Shown here: positions 59,601-61,180 of the stretch, one piece after another | Layout: each line of letters opens with the position of its first letter | How positions within the stretch are numbered: the stretch's first letter is position 1 | Assembly (NCBI GenBank): GCA_942159475.1 | Contig: OW804094.1 | Location: 10,051,555 to 10,115,554 of the forward strand | Reading direction: 5' to 3' | DNA from: Sthenelais limicola | Lineage: Eukaryota > Annelida > Polychaeta > Phyllodocida > Sigalionidae | DNA: 64,000 bases | Translations under genes and position numbers: made by a program | Notes under the pieces: model-generated | What the model was told of the DNA's origin: nothing | What the model saw: the letters and a program-made list of their open reading frames with translations, nothing else | Database searches by the model: none

Positions 59601-59777
59601 TATCCAGATACCAGTTTGGCTGGTATTCCTCCAGGTGAAACGCTCGTTCTTCCTCCTGATACTGCCGTAGTCAGGTGCGGACTGGGTCGGGGACAGGAGG
59701 CCCTGGAGTCGGCCTGGTCGCCCTTCCTCCACCTCACTCTCCTCCACCTCCTCAACAAGCCTCCTGGCTCCATTCAT
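602..59777 (-). CDS. SLC4A11: SLC4A11-like membrane transporter gene, 5' half (10 exons seen, 3' end outside window)
   Basis: SLC4A11 is a plasma-membrane protein of the SLC4 family. It is described as an electrogenic, NH3-stimulated H+/OH- pathway and was earlier proposed to be a Na+-coupled borate transporter. Joining 59588-59777, 47573-47629, 40155-40192, 35027-35231, 19602-19686, 12910-13033, 11603-11809, 10390-10474, 9036-9158 and 602-715 (all minus strand) gives one open frame of about 409 residues. Every junction has a GT donor, an AG acceptor and matching phase. Residues 84-330 match the SLC4A11 cytoplasmic domain, for example TIQG..., KRHV.I.RL, RTFATLF.D...RQKLL and FG.G.RED. Residues 331-409 carry [16 protein letters not shown] (first membrane segment) and [16 protein letters not shown] (conserved re-entrant/TM3 region). 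Vertebrate proteins have about 890 residues, so roughly 45% is here. Introns run from 1.1 to 15.3 kb. Other SLC4 members fit worse in the N-terminal domain. The function is inferred from the family. Confidence 0.95.
716..1184. other. Intron, no feature recognised
   Basis: 469 bp of AT-rich sequence between the E10 acceptor and the far end of the 66-bp array. Confidence 0.6.
1185..9069 (-). repeat. 66-bp minisatellite carrying the E9 5' splice site (119 copies plus the genuine one)
   Basis: On the minus strand each unit reads: the last 34 exonic bases of E9 (encoding [11 protein letters not shown] and the split base), the donor ATGG|GTAGGT, then 32 intronic bases. From 1441 to 9030 there are 115 units of exactly 66 bp with no net length change. 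The genuine junction forms the last partial unit (9031-9069). At the far end, 1185-1440, units of 62, 66, 66 and 62 bp occur. Variation is by few substitutions: donor GTAGGT or GTATGT (about one unit in six), and two alternative spacer forms (…ctatag… or …caaggg…). Units differing at the same positions recur 3,564 bp (54 units) apart. Since 66 is divisible by three, one frame stays open for about 2,600 codons, but it is not the frame of the gene. Confidence 0.97.
9036..9158 (-). CDS. SLC4A11: Exon E9, first membrane helix (residues 331-371)
   Basis: The acceptor is GTCTCCTGCAG and the donor AAGATGG|GTAGGT. The encoded peptide starts [20 protein letters not shown] and continues [20 protein letters not shown]. 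The match to vertebrate SLC4A11 is strong ([22 protein letters not shown]). It forms transmembrane helix 1 and the following loop. The last 34 exonic bases and the donor are repeated 119 more times downstream in the intron (66-bp array). Use of any later donor adds sequence with an in-frame TAG directly after the normal junction. Confidence 0.96.
9562..9948. mobile_element. MITE family B copy
   Basis: Starts TGTGATGTGTTGGAGGAAAA and ends ATTTTCCTGTAACACATCA, its inverted copy. Family B is about 400 bp, has ends TGTGATGTGTTACAGGAAAA, and carries TGAGTCA in each intact end. No transposase. Confidence 0.88.
9949..10389. other. Intron between E8 and E9, nothing recognised here
   Basis: AT-rich; only a short (TAT)n-like stretch near 10138-10162. 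The same holds for 9159-9561 on the other side of the family B copy. Confidence 0.6.
10390..10474 (-). CDS. SLC4A11: Exon E8 (residues 303-331)
   Basis: The acceptor is TTTCTCTCTCTGCAG and the donor GGATG|GTGAGT; 28 codons plus one base. It encodes [20 protein letters not shown], then HYASDFKD. The vertebrate counterpart is [29 protein letters not shown], the conserved stretch just before the first membrane helix of SLC4 proteins. The next exon completes the Gly. Confidence 0.96.
10475..11009. other. Intron between E7 and E8, nothing recognised
   Basis: AT-rich with no repeat or exon signal that fits the gene. 11247-11602 is likewise plain, apart from short palindromes. Confidence 0.6.
11010..11246. 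mobile_element. MITE family A copy
   Basis: Left end GGGTCAGATTTTCAGAAAAT; right end diverged (TGAAGACTTGATCCCC). Confidence 0.85.
11603..11809 (-). CDS. SLC4A11: Exon E7 (residues 234-302)
   Basis: The acceptor is TTATTAACAG and the donor ATAAAG|GTGGGT; exactly 69 codons, phase 0 at both ends. It encodes [20 protein letters not shown] followed by [19 protein letters not shown]. The vertebrate match is [27 protein letters not shown]...EEEFK. The last 25 or so residues are charged and form the linker between the cytoplasmic and membrane domains. A second GT four bases on (GGTGG|GTAAAA) would break the frame with E8. Confidence 0.96.
11881..12291. mobile_element. MITE family B copy upstream of E7
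   Basis: Left end TATGTGTTCCAGTAAAATGA, right end CCCAAAACGGATCACA. It lies 71 bp upstream of the E7 acceptor. Confidence 0.85.
12606..12891. mobile_element. MITE family B copy, internally deleted, next to the E6 donor
   Basis: Ends TGTGATGTGTTCCAGGACAA and CATTTTCCTGAAACACATCA. It ends 18 bp from the E6 splice donor. Confidence 0.88.
12910..13033 (-). CDS. SLC4A11: Exon E6 (residues 193-233)
   Basis: The acceptor is GTATTTCTAG and the donor AAGGAG|GTAAGA; phase 0 at the 3' end. It encodes [20 protein letters not shown], then a short loop, then [14 protein letters not shown]. Vertebrate SLC4A11 has CTM...KRHV.ISRL and EVRFVILVLAPPK here. The first 25 exonic bases and the acceptor belong to the five-copy 81-bp repeat at 13009-13413. 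Only the copy next to the full exon can give a full product. Confidence 0.95.
13009..13413 (-). repeat. 81-bp tandem repeat (5 copies) carrying the E6 3' splice site
   Basis: Five direct copies start at 13009, 13090, 13171, 13252 and 13333. On the minus strand each holds a short intron end, the acceptor TATTTCTAG, and the first 25 bases of E6 (codons for CTMPTLTK). The copies are almost identical. The acceptor AGs lie at about 13034, 13115, 13196, 13277 and 13358; the one at 13034 joins the complete exon. The sequence between a decoy acceptor and the next copy holds an in-frame TGA. The plus-strand open frame across this block is a by-product of the period being a multiple of three. Confidence 0.96.
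13459..13691. mobile_element. MITE family A copy
   Basis: Left end GGGTCAGATTTTAAGAAAAT, right end ATTTTCTGAAAATCTTCCC. It sits directly upstream (gene sense) of the 81-bp repeat. Confidence 0.88.
14166..14400. mobile_element. MITE family A copy, intact ends
   Basis: Perfect ends GGGTCAGATTTTCAGAAAAT and its inverse, flanked by ATAT on both sides. Confidence 0.93.
14658..14879. mobile_element. MITE family A copy
   Basis: Ends GGGTCAGATTTTCAGATAAT and CATATTCTGAAAATCTGACC, flanked by GTAT on both sides. Confidence 0.92.
14886..15260. repeat. Polypurine tract with (AG)n
   Basis: A poly-G run at 14889-14901, then GA-rich sequence and a clean (AG)n run at about 15196-15246. Low complexity; open frames of Ser, Leu and Pro on the minus strand are spurious. 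Confidence 0.92.
15696..16056. mobile_element. Fold-back element with about 35-bp inverted ends
   Basis: The ends read AAGGCC, an A run, then GGTGTGTTTCCGATTTA, matched by the inverse at 16020-16056. The interior is G/T-rich and non-coding. It lies directly at the left edge of a family F copy. One copy only. Confidence 0.85.
16057..16366 (+). mobile_element. MITE family F copy
   Basis: AACTGAACATTTTCTAC at left, AATAGCTGAGAAAGCAGCTT at right. The interior GGACCCGCC and CTTATTATCGCTCACCGGC are shared with other copies. A 115-codon plus-strand open frame here is inside the element. Confidence 0.85.
16819..17228. mobile_element. MITE family B copy
   Basis: Ends ATGTGATGTGTTTCAGGAGA and TTTTCCTAAAACACATCACA. 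Confidence 0.92.
17779..18150. mobile_element. MITE family B copy
   Basis: Ends ATGTGATCCGTTTCATTAAA and TTTTCCTGAAACACATCACA. Confidence 0.92.
18207..18338 (+). mobile_element. MITE family F, left part
   Basis: CTCTCAGTTAACATCGGTCA onward, cut off after TTTTTGCTAGCC. Confidence 0.8.
18747..19094 (+). mobile_element. MITE family E copy
   Basis: Starts AATAGGGGGGTTGCATGTGC and ends CTAGTCCCCTATT. Internal GCATGATGGGAAAGATGGAG and AAAATGGCGGCTATG are shared by all copies. Confidence 0.92.
19165..19260. mobile_element. Partial copy of the element at 21254
   Basis: GGAGGTTCCGCAAGCAAAC matches the inverse of the right end of 21254-21463. The right limit is unclear. Confidence 0.6.
19602..19686 (-). 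CDS. SLC4A11: Exon E5 (residues 164-192)
   Basis: The acceptor is TGTCCTTTTTCTAG and the donor GTTCT|GTAAGT. The 85 nt encode [20 protein letters not shown] followed by DQSWICV. The vertebrate match is HLLSDTIQGV.ATV.GV.Y.QSWLCI. It continues the beta-strand core of the cytoplasmic domain. Split codons join E4 (Val) and E6 (Leu) in frame. The exon stands alone: 15.3 kb of intron precedes it and 6.6 kb follows. Confidence 0.93.
19766..19998. mobile_element. MITE family A copy upstream of E5
   Basis: Ends GGATCAGATTTTCAGAAAAA and TTTCTTAAAATCTGACCC. It lies about 80 bp upstream of the E5 acceptor. Confidence 0.9.
19999..20585. other. Intron, purine-rich but otherwise plain
   Basis: From about 20190 the plus strand becomes GGGA-rich, giving Pro/Ser/Leu open frames on the minus strand. 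No splice signals or conservation support an exon. Confidence 0.5.
20586..20880. repeat. GA-rich low-complexity tract
   Basis: GAGA and GACAGA repeats over about 290 bp. The opposite-strand Ser/Leu open frames are by-products. Confidence 0.9.
21254..21463. mobile_element. Fold-back element
   Basis: AGGTTCAGCAAG and repeats of CGTAAACGTATCC at left face GATACGGATACGGGAACG and CTTGCGGAACCTTC at right. About 210 bp, non-coding. Confidence 0.8.
21955..22200. repeat. G-rich tract with two long G runs
   Basis: A (GT)n plus G run at 21951-21980, a purine-rich middle, and a second GT plus G run at 22137-22160. Low complexity, directly next to a family B element. Confidence 0.85.
22205..22611. mobile_element. 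MITE family B copy
   Basis: Ends ATGTGATGTGTTCCAGGAAA and TTCCCTGTAACACATCACAC. Confidence 0.92.
22612..23416. other. Intron, nothing recognised
   Basis: About 800 bp of unique AT-rich sequence between a family B copy and a family H fold-back. Confidence 0.6.
23417..23527. mobile_element. Fold-back element family H
   Basis: CCTAGTCCACTAAACCGATT faces AATCGGCTTAGTGGATAAGA; about 110 bp. A second copy lies at 45186. Confidence 0.82.
23961..24157. mobile_element. MITE family C copy
   Basis: Left arm GGTTGCGGTAAGCTCTGCGG, right arm CTTACGCAGCCAGTGGAG. Family C is a near-palindrome of about 200 bp. Confidence 0.88.
24475..24675. mobile_element. MITE family C copy
   Basis: Left arm GGTGGTCTCCACTGGCTGTG, right arm CAGCCAGTGGAGACTACCC. 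Confidence 0.9.
24896..25056. mobile_element. MITE family D copy
   Basis: Starts CAGTCTAGGCTCAAAG and ends CTTTGAGCCTAGACTG. Internal AGGAAACC.ATTAGCGCAGTAGGCG is shared. Family length about 160-215 bp. Confidence 0.9.
25990..26370 (+). repeat. Dispersed repeat family I
   Basis: TTCAAGGCTTTTCAAGGCC and GGGGGTTGTAGTTATTGTTC recur at 57165-57455, and a short piece at 48575. Structure unclear; no coding potential. Confidence 0.65.
26498..26625. mobile_element. Fold-back element family G
   Basis: GGATTAATGAC...GATGCACTGTTTGG faces ACAGTGCACCAGCAGG...GTTATTAATC. Fuller copy at 34190. Confidence 0.8.
27066..27122. repeat. C run and (AC)n
   Basis: A run of C (about 27096-27108) followed by (CA)n next to a family A element. 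Confidence 0.8.
27131..27365. mobile_element. MITE family A copy, intact ends
   Basis: Ends GGGTCAGATTTTCAGAAAAT and its inverse; orientation opposite to the copy at 14166. Confidence 0.93.
27366..28545. other. Intron, nothing recognised apart from low complexity
   Basis: CCTCCT-rich stretch at about 27515-27620 and repeated AATCAGTCTATTGT near 28268-28325. The small open frames have no supporting signals. Confidence 0.5.
28546..28622. repeat. (CAC)n/(ACC)n microsatellite
   Basis: About 75 bp of ACC, CAC and ACACC repeats. Confidence 0.9.
28709..28942. mobile_element. MITE family A, diverged subfamily
   Basis: Left end GGGGGAAATTTCCAAAAAAT, right end TGCTGGTGATCTGACCC. The interior ACCCAAATTTAATACA... 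is similar to the copy at 52714. Confidence 0.8.
29520..29754. mobile_element. MITE family A copy, intact ends
   Basis: Ends GGGTCAGATTTTCAGAAAAT and its inverse; flanks AAAT and AAAT. Confidence 0.93.
29936..30286 (+). mobile_element. MITE family E copy
   Basis: Left AATAAGGGAGTTGCATGTGC, right ATGGCGGCTACGCGACTCCC; internal ATGATGGGAAAGATGGAGG. Confidence 0.9.
30330..30412 (+). mobile_element. MITE family E, right end only
   Basis: GCGAATCAAGATTCAAGATG then GCGGACATACAAGTCCCCTA, directly after a complete copy. Confidence 0.75.
30547..30781. mobile_element. MITE family A copy
   Basis: Ends GGGTCAGATTTTCAGAAAAC and TTTTCTGGAAATCAGACCC; flanks TAAT on both sides. Confidence 0.92.
31521..31878 (+). 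mobile_element. MITE family E copy, intact ends
   Basis: Ends CAATAGGGGATTTGCATG and GCAAATCCCCTATTG; internal CAAGATGGCGGCTATG. Confidence 0.93.
32285..32650 (+). mobile_element. MITE family E copy, diverged, with an internal insertion
   Basis: GCATGATGGGAAAGATGGAA and GATGGCGGACATGCAATTCC are present. The left end is worn, and about 60 bp of unrelated sequence interrupts it near 32535-32590. Confidence 0.75.
33148..33493 (+). mobile_element. MITE family F copy
   Basis: ACATCGGTCAAAACAGAACA to AATAGCTGAGAGTGCAGCTT. Confidence 0.87.
34190..34320. mobile_element. Fold-back element family G
   Basis: GATTAATAACCTCC...GCTGCTGGTGCACTGTTTGG faces CAGTGCACCAGCAGC...ATTCATCC. Confidence 0.82.
34322..34420. 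repeat. Two short hairpins
   Basis: GCATGTATGTACATACATGC at 34325 is a perfect palindrome. AGTTCCTATAATAGTTAT faces ATAACTATTATAGGAACT at 34366-34414. Confidence 0.8.
34566..34971. mobile_element. MITE family B copy near the E4 donor
   Basis: Ends TGTCATGTGTTCCAGGAAAA and its inverse, flanked by CAATTG. It ends 55 bp from the E4 splice donor. Confidence 0.92.
35027..35231 (-). CDS. SLC4A11: Exon E4, start of the cytoplasmic domain (residues 96-163)
   Basis: The acceptor is ATTCAATTTCAG and the donor TCAG|GTAGGC; 68 codons plus one base. It encodes [20 protein letters not shown], then a segment rich in Leu and Asp, then [19 protein letters not shown]. The vertebrate counterpart is NFKEEIRAHRDLDGF...EPNC.LDL..AMLFTD. 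This is the first, EIIA-like part of the SLC4 N-terminal cytoplasmic domain, inside the cell. The acceptor and about 19 exonic bases have a diverged second copy at 35743-35794. Confidence 0.95.
35262..35545 (+). repeat. Degenerate (GGTTTA/GGTTCA)n tract, telomere-like
   Basis: About 280 bp of imperfect six-base units such as TTTAGG, GGTTCA and GGTTTA, G-rich on the plus strand. It begins about 30 bp beyond the E4 acceptor, so on the transcript it is a run of CCTAAA/CCTGAA just before the pyrimidine tract. It resembles interstitial telomere repeats, but the unit is mixed. Confidence 0.8.
35659..35742. mobile_element. Family G fragment
   Basis: GGCCTGCTGGTGCACTGGCT and AAGTTATTAATCCTTTTAGT. 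A second fragment follows at about 35805-35870. Confidence 0.65.
35743..35794 (-). repeat. Second, diverged copy of the E4 3' splice site
   Basis: This stretch repeats 35213-35264 with a handful of mismatches over 52 bp. That includes the pyrimidine tract, an AG acceptor (35762-35763, here GCAG instead of TCAG) and about 19 bases matching the start of E4. Translation from the copy would give KIPLKD and then TAA. It lies 531 bp upstream of the genuine acceptor, with the GGTTTA-type repeat between them. Confidence 0.85.
35880..35946 (-). mobile_element. Family F fragment
   Basis: AAAAAGTAGAAAATC and GTTAACTGAGAATGCAGCTT, the inverse of the family's left end. Confidence 0.65.
35947..37004. other. 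Intron between E3 and E4, nothing recognised
   Basis: Unique sequence with a short GCGCAGC repeat at 36358-36375. Confidence 0.5.
37005..37229. mobile_element. MITE family A, diverged subfamily
   Basis: Ends GGATCAGATCACCAGAAAGT and TTTTCTGGAAATTTCACCC. Confidence 0.8.
37506..38022. mobile_element. MITE family A copy, split by another element
   Basis: The left half is 37506-37599 and the right half 37892-38022. The halves join into one element when 37600-37891 is removed. Confidence 0.85.
37600..37891. mobile_element. hAT-like non-autonomous element
   Basis: Ends CAGGGCTCGAAAAAA and TTTTTTCGAGCACTG, flanked by GTACTGT and GTACTTT. CAG...CTG ends and a 7-8 bp target duplication fit the hAT superfamily. 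Internal ACTTGCCC/GGGCAAGT motifs alternate in both directions. No coding capacity. Confidence 0.78.
38085..38482. mobile_element. MITE family B copy
   Basis: Ends TGTGATGTGTTAAAGATCAA and TTATTCTGAAACACATCACA. Confidence 0.9.
38575..38989. mobile_element. MITE family A copy, interrupted
   Basis: Ends GGGTCAGATCATAAGAAAAT and ATTACTGGCGATTTCACCC. About 180 bp of unrelated sequence lies between roughly 38667 and 38846. Confidence 0.75.
39282..39516. mobile_element. MITE family A copy
   Basis: Ends GGGTGAAGTCGCCAGAAGAT and CATTTGCTCATAACCTGACC. Confidence 0.85.
39718..40012 (+). mobile_element. MITE family F copy near E3
   Basis: AGCTACACTCTCAGTTACAG to GTAGCTGAGAATGCAGCTTT. It ends 143 bp from the E3 donor. 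Confidence 0.87.
40155..40192 (-). CDS. SLC4A11: Exon E3, 38-nt micro-exon (residues 83-95)
   Basis: The acceptor is TTTTTTACTTGCAG and the donor CATGAG|GTAAGA. The exon encodes [12 protein letters not shown] and ends in phase 0. It matches the vertebrate segment G.VLLHTSRK just before the conserved cytoplasmic domain. Either E2 or E1alt can supply the first base of its split Asp codon, which makes it the first exon shared by both transcripts. Confidence 0.9.
40361..40594. mobile_element. MITE family A copy upstream of E3
   Basis: Ends GGGTCAGATTTTCAGAAAAT and ATTTTCTGAAAATCTGACCC. About 170 bp upstream of the E3 acceptor. Confidence 0.93.
40595..41892. other. Intron between E2 and E3, nothing recognised
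   Basis: About 1.3 kb. Short open frames exist on both strands (for example 40971-41267), but none has splice sites fitting the gene or a recognisable product. Confidence 0.5.
41893..42104. mobile_element. MITE family D copy
   Basis: GATCTAGGCCCAAAG to GGTTTGGGCCTAGACTG. A partial repeat of its right end (GCGAAGTAGGCGTCCAATCA) follows at 42159. Confidence 0.87.
42451..42612. mobile_element. MITE family B, truncated
   Basis: Left end ATGATGTGTTATAGGAAAAT present; no right end found. Confidence 0.8.
42849..43452 (-). CDS. SLC4A11: Exon E1alt: alternative first exon with proline-rich N-terminus
   Basis: An ATG in strong Kozak context (GTCACCATGTGG) at 43452 opens 201 codons plus one base. An in-frame TAG lies 18 nt upstream of the ATG. 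The exon ends at donor CAGG|GTATAT. The leftover base joins the two bases of E3 to make Asp, exactly as E2 does, so it can replace E1+E2 and gives about 528 residues to the window edge. The peptide begins [13 protein letters not shown] and has two polyproline blocks near residues 18-32 and 53-60. A Ser/Thr/Pro-rich region follows (about residues 60-150), with a charged and Ser-rich end. It looks disordered. Human SLC4A11 also has isoforms with different N-termini, which supports an alternative promoter. The proline blocks coincide with GGT/GGA microsatellite and may vary in length. A chance open frame in repeats is the main alternative. Confidence 0.65.
43260..43420. repeat. GGA/GGT triplet repeat inside E1alt
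   Basis: Runs of GGA and GGT triplets (43275-43297, 43358-43400) encode the proline blocks of E1alt on the minus strand. Length variation here would change the protein without shifting the frame. Confidence 0.8.
43453..43760 (-). promoter_or_regulatory. Leader/promoter candidate of the alternative first exon
   Basis: The sequence upstream of the E1alt start codon continues the skewed CCA/CCT composition. It has an in-frame stop 18 nt before the ATG and no clear TATA box. If E1alt is a true first exon, its 5' UTR and core promoter fall here. Confidence 0.3.
43950..44360. repeat. Polypurine (GGA)n/(GAA)n/(GGT)n tract
   Basis: About 400 bp of almost pure GGA, GAA and GGT triplets on the plus strand, including a (GAA)n run near 44060-44102. 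It lies 500-900 bp upstream of E1alt. Long Pro, Leu and Ser open frames on the minus strand here come from composition only. Confidence 0.9.
44924..45122. mobile_element. MITE family C copy
   Basis: Left arm GGTGGTCTCCACTGGCTGCG; the right arm lacks its last bases. Confidence 0.88.
45186..45293. mobile_element. Fold-back element family H
   Basis: GGCCTAGTTCACTAAGCCGA faces ATCAGCTTAGTGGACTAGAC. Confidence 0.82.
45294..46708. other. Intron between E1 and E2alt region, AT-rich, nothing recognised
   Basis: About 1.4 kb upstream of E1alt and downstream of E2. It includes a C run at 45464-45490. The sequence at 46380-46430 resembles the inverse of 19380-19430 (GAATGAGAACTATCAC), a minor dispersed repeat. 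Confidence 0.5.
46709..47118. mobile_element. MITE family B copy
   Basis: Ends ATGTGATGTGTTACAGGAAA and TTTCCCTGTAACACATCCCA. It abuts the next copy. Confidence 0.92.
47119..47533. mobile_element. MITE family B copy near the E2 donor
   Basis: Ends ATGTGATGTGTATTAGGGAA and TTGCCTGTAACACTACACAT. It ends 39 bp from the E2 donor and directly abuts the copy at 46709. Confidence 0.92.
47573..47629 (-). CDS. SLC4A11: Exon E2 (residues 64-82)
   Basis: This 57-nt exon sits between acceptor TCTGCCACCACAG and donor CCGG|GTGAGT. It adds two bases to the E1 codon, encodes [18 protein letters not shown], and leaves one base that joins E3 to make Asp. It corresponds to the segment around ESIRFFVNVNLEM in vertebrate SLC4A11, with weak similarity. 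The phase fit on both sides and the strong splice signals make it credible despite its length. It would be skipped in transcripts starting at E1alt (43452), which lies downstream. Confidence 0.85.
48575..48617 (+). repeat. Family I fragment
   Basis: CACTGAAGAAATTCAAGGCT and TTTCAGGCCCATTTTAG match 26028-26072. Confidence 0.6.
49508..49537. repeat. (CGTGAT)5 microsatellite
   Basis: Five direct copies of CGTGAT; each overlaps a GATC site. Confidence 0.9.
50351..50964. mobile_element. Fold-back element with a second element inside
   Basis: CTTAAAGAGTCACTAAAC at left faces GTTTAGTGACCCTTTAAA at right. The inserted element is 50577-50782. Confidence 0.75.
50577..50782. mobile_element. Nested MITE with TACTGTAAACGTA ends
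   Basis: TACTGTAAACGTATT faces AATACGTTTACAGTA; the interior is rich in TTTTCGCGC motifs. About 206 bp. Confidence 0.82.
51233..51445. mobile_element. MITE family D copy
   Basis: AGTCGAGGCTCAAAG to GGTTTGGACCTAGATTG; AGGAAACCGATTAGCGCAGT inside. Confidence 0.88.
52164..52340. mobile_element. Long hairpin element
   Basis: GCTGCATATGCAACAACGCA then TTCACAAAAC faces its exact inverse at 52290-52325. The arms extend to AAATAGAACT/AGTTCTATCT. The interior AGTGGATTTTGGTGAA also folds. Confidence 0.85.
52714..52947. mobile_element. MITE family A, diverged subfamily
   Basis: GGGCGAAATTTCCCGAAAAT to TTTTCTGGTGACCTCACCC. Confidence 0.8.
53022..53645. mobile_element. MITE family A copy, split by inserted sequence
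   Basis: The left half runs 53022 to about 53175, the right half about 53565-53645. The inserted 390 bp hold GACGCAAG repeats and the hairpin at 53461. Confidence 0.75.
53461..53554. repeat. Near-perfect 94-bp palindrome
   Basis: CTCGTTGCCGCACGG and GCGTAAATAAAGGAC at left face GTCCTTTATTTACGCGCCGT and GCGGCAACTCG at right, with almost no loop. Confidence 0.92.
54310..54488. mobile_element. Tc1/pogo-like MITE
   Basis: TACAGTGGAACCTC at left faces GAGGTTCCACTGTA at right, with TA at both outer ends. About 175 bp, non-coding. The superfamily is inferred from the ends and the TA target. Confidence 0.8.
54701..54934. mobile_element. MITE family A, diverged subfamily
   Basis: GAGTCAGGTCACCAGAAGAT to TTTTCTGGAAATGTCACCC. 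Confidence 0.8.
55048..55276. mobile_element. MITE family A copy
   Basis: GGGTCAAATCTTCAGAAAAT to ATTTTGTGACGATCTGGC. Confidence 0.85.
55428..56020. mobile_element. MITE family B copy, rearranged
   Basis: A short left end (GATGTGTTACAGCAAAATGA) is followed by about 190 bp of other sequence. Then a second left part starts near 55645 (ATGAGACACAAGTCGC) and runs to the right end ACAGTGACACATCACA. Confidence 0.78.
56538..56731. mobile_element. MITE family C copy, intact arms
   Basis: GGGTGGTCTCCACTGGCTGC faces CAGCCAGTGGAGACCCCC. Confidence 0.92.
56737..57058 (+). mobile_element. MITE family F copy
   Basis: TAGCTGCACTCTCAGCTAAC to TAGCTGAGAATCCAGCTA. These are the clearest ends of the family; it abuts a family C copy. 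Confidence 0.88.
57165..57455 (+). repeat. Dispersed repeat family I
   Basis: ACCAGGGGGTTGTAGTTATT and ATATCAATCAAAGTTTTTTC match 26125-26215. Confidence 0.65.
57574..57796. mobile_element. MITE family A copy, right end lost
   Basis: GGGTCAGATCGTCAGAAAAT to GAATTGTACATTTTCTCAC, then (AATAG)n. Confidence 0.85.
57799..57831. repeat. (AATAG)n microsatellite
   Basis: About six AATAG units replace the right end of a family A element at 57796. The A-rich sequence that follows, AAAACATTTTATTCAG, may be the end of a retroposed sequence. Confidence 0.75.
58402..58866. mobile_element. MITE family A copy with another family A copy inside
   Basis: The left half is 58402-58505 and the right half 58742-58866 (ends TTTTTGACGATCTGAT). 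The halves rejoin around the insertion. Confidence 0.87.
58506..58741. mobile_element. MITE family A copy, intact, nested
   Basis: Perfect ends GGGTCAGATTTTCAGAAAAT and inverse, flanked by ATAT on both sides. Confidence 0.93.
59078..59480. mobile_element. MITE family B copy near the E1 donor
   Basis: Left end TGTGATGTGTTACAGGAAAA, right end worn (CTTGTGACATATGTTTCTGT). It ends 107 bp from the E1 donor. Confidence 0.88.
59588..59777 (-). CDS. SLC4A11: Exon E1, candidate first coding exon (residues 1-63)
   Basis: The ATG at 59777-59775 has an in-frame TGA 30 nt upstream, so translation must start inside this exon unless a further exon splices in. The donor is GGAG|GTATTG and the exon ends in phase 1. 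The next exon supplies the two bases that complete a Gly codon. The peptide begins [20 protein letters not shown] and is acidic and low in complexity up to residue 20. It has no clear vertebrate match, which is usual for this end of SLC4A11, where isoforms differ. The Kozak context (CAAATGA) is weak. The match of phase and frame with E2 is the main support. The 5' UTR and transcription start are not resolved. A weak acceptor-like CTAG lies about 13 nt before the ATG, so an upstream non-coding exon is possible. Confidence 0.75.
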
Positions 59778-59931
59778 TTGACCTCTCTCTAGACTGACCA
59801 CTCAGGATTTAATTAAGGAAGAAGTGACCAGGACGCTAGTGACCACTACTGGTAGCAGTGGTCATCTCTGTGGCTGGAGAGATGATGGCCTAAGGTCTGT
59901 CTGCCCCTCCAGACTACATACCTTCACTAGT
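59778..59931 (-). promoter_or_regulatory. Sequence just upstream of E1 (5' UTR or promoter)
   Basis: This 154-bp stretch separates the start codon from the 32-bp array. It holds a short palindrome (GACCACTACTGGTAGCAGTG, near 59839) and no obvious TATA box. A weak CTAG acceptor-like site lies about 13 nt before the ATG. Placement as leader or promoter follows only from its position. Confidence 0.35.
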
Positions 59932-61180
59932 GGTGTAGATTAGACAGGATTATCTCCTCATGGGGTAGATTAGACAGGATTATCTCACCTCCAGGGGTAG
60001 ATTAGACAGGATTATCTCTCCTCCTGGGGTAGATTAGACAGGATTATCTCTCCTCCAGGGGTAGATTAGACAGGATTATCTCTCCTCCTGGGGTAGATTA
60101 GACAGGATTATCTCTCCTCCAGGGGTAGATTAGACAGGATTATCTCTCCTCCTGGGGTAGATTAGACAGGATTATCTCTCCTCCTGGGATAGATTATACA
60201 GGATTATCTCTCCTCCAGGGGTAGATTAGACAGGATTATCTCTCCTCCTGGGGTAGATTAGACAGGATTATCTCTCCTCCTGGGGTAGATTAGACAGGAT
60301 TATCTCTCCTCCTGGGGTAGATTAGACAGGATTATCTCCCCTCCTGGGGTAGATTAGACAGGATTATCTCTCCTCCTGGGGTAGATTAGACAGGATTATC
60401 TCCTCCTGGGGTAGATTAGACAGGATTATCTCTCCTCCTGGGGTAGATTAGACAAGATTATCTCTCCTCCAGGGGTAGATTAGACAGGATTATCTCTCTA
60501 CCTGGGGTAGATTAGACAGGATTATCTCTCCTCCGGGGGTAGATTATCTCTCCTCCAGGGGTAGATTAAACAGGATTATCTCTCCTCCAGGGGTAGATTA
60601 GACAGGATTATCTCTCCTCCTGGGGTAGATTAGACAGGATTATCTCTCCTCCTGGGGTAGATTAGACAGGATTATCTCTCCTCCTGGGGTAGATTAGACA
60701 GGATTATCTCCCCTCCTGGGGTAGATTAGACAGGATTATCTCTCCTCCTGGGGTAGATTAGACAGGATTATCTCCTCCTGGGGTAGATTAGACAGGATTA
60801 TCTCTCCTCCTGGGGTAGATTAGACAAGATTATCTCTCCTCCAGGGGTAGATTAGACAGGATTATCTCTCTACCTGGGGTAGATTAGACAGGATTATCTC
60901 TCCTCCGGGGGTAGATTATCTCTCCTCCAGGGGTAGATTAAACAGGATTATCTCTCCTCCAGGGGTAGATTAGACAGGATTATCTCTCCTCCTGGGGTAG
61001 ATTAGACAGGATTATCTCTCCTCCAGGGGTAGATTAGACAGGATTATCTCCTACTGGGGTAGATTAGACAGGATTATCTCTGCTCCTGGGGTAGATTAGA
61101 CAGGATTATCTCTAATCCTGGGGTAGATTAGACAGGATTATCTCTGCTCCTGGGGTAGATTAGACAGGATTATCTCCAGC
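59932..61180. repeat. 32-bp minisatellite, about 38 copies, upstream of E1
   Basis: Units contain GGTAGATTAGACAGGATTAT followed by CTCTCCTCC(T/A)G. Most are 32 bp; some are 30 bp and two are cut short at GGTAGATTATCTC. A 372-bp block containing the variants GACAAGATTATC and CTCTACCTG occurs twice (near 60451 and 60823). The array begins about 155 bp upstream of the candidate start codon, so it lies in the 5' flank or 5' UTR. Nearly every unit has GGATTA (TAATCC on the gene strand). Confidence 0.93.

Noticed and set aside
602..59777. Identification as an anion exchanger (SLC4A1-3) or Na+-bicarbonate cotransporter (SLC4A4-10)
   Set aside because: The cytoplasmic segments in E4-E7 (TIQG, QSW.C, RTFATLF.D, RQKLL) follow SLC4A11, and the membrane part reads [11 protein letters not shown] and [16 protein letters not shown] as in that branch.
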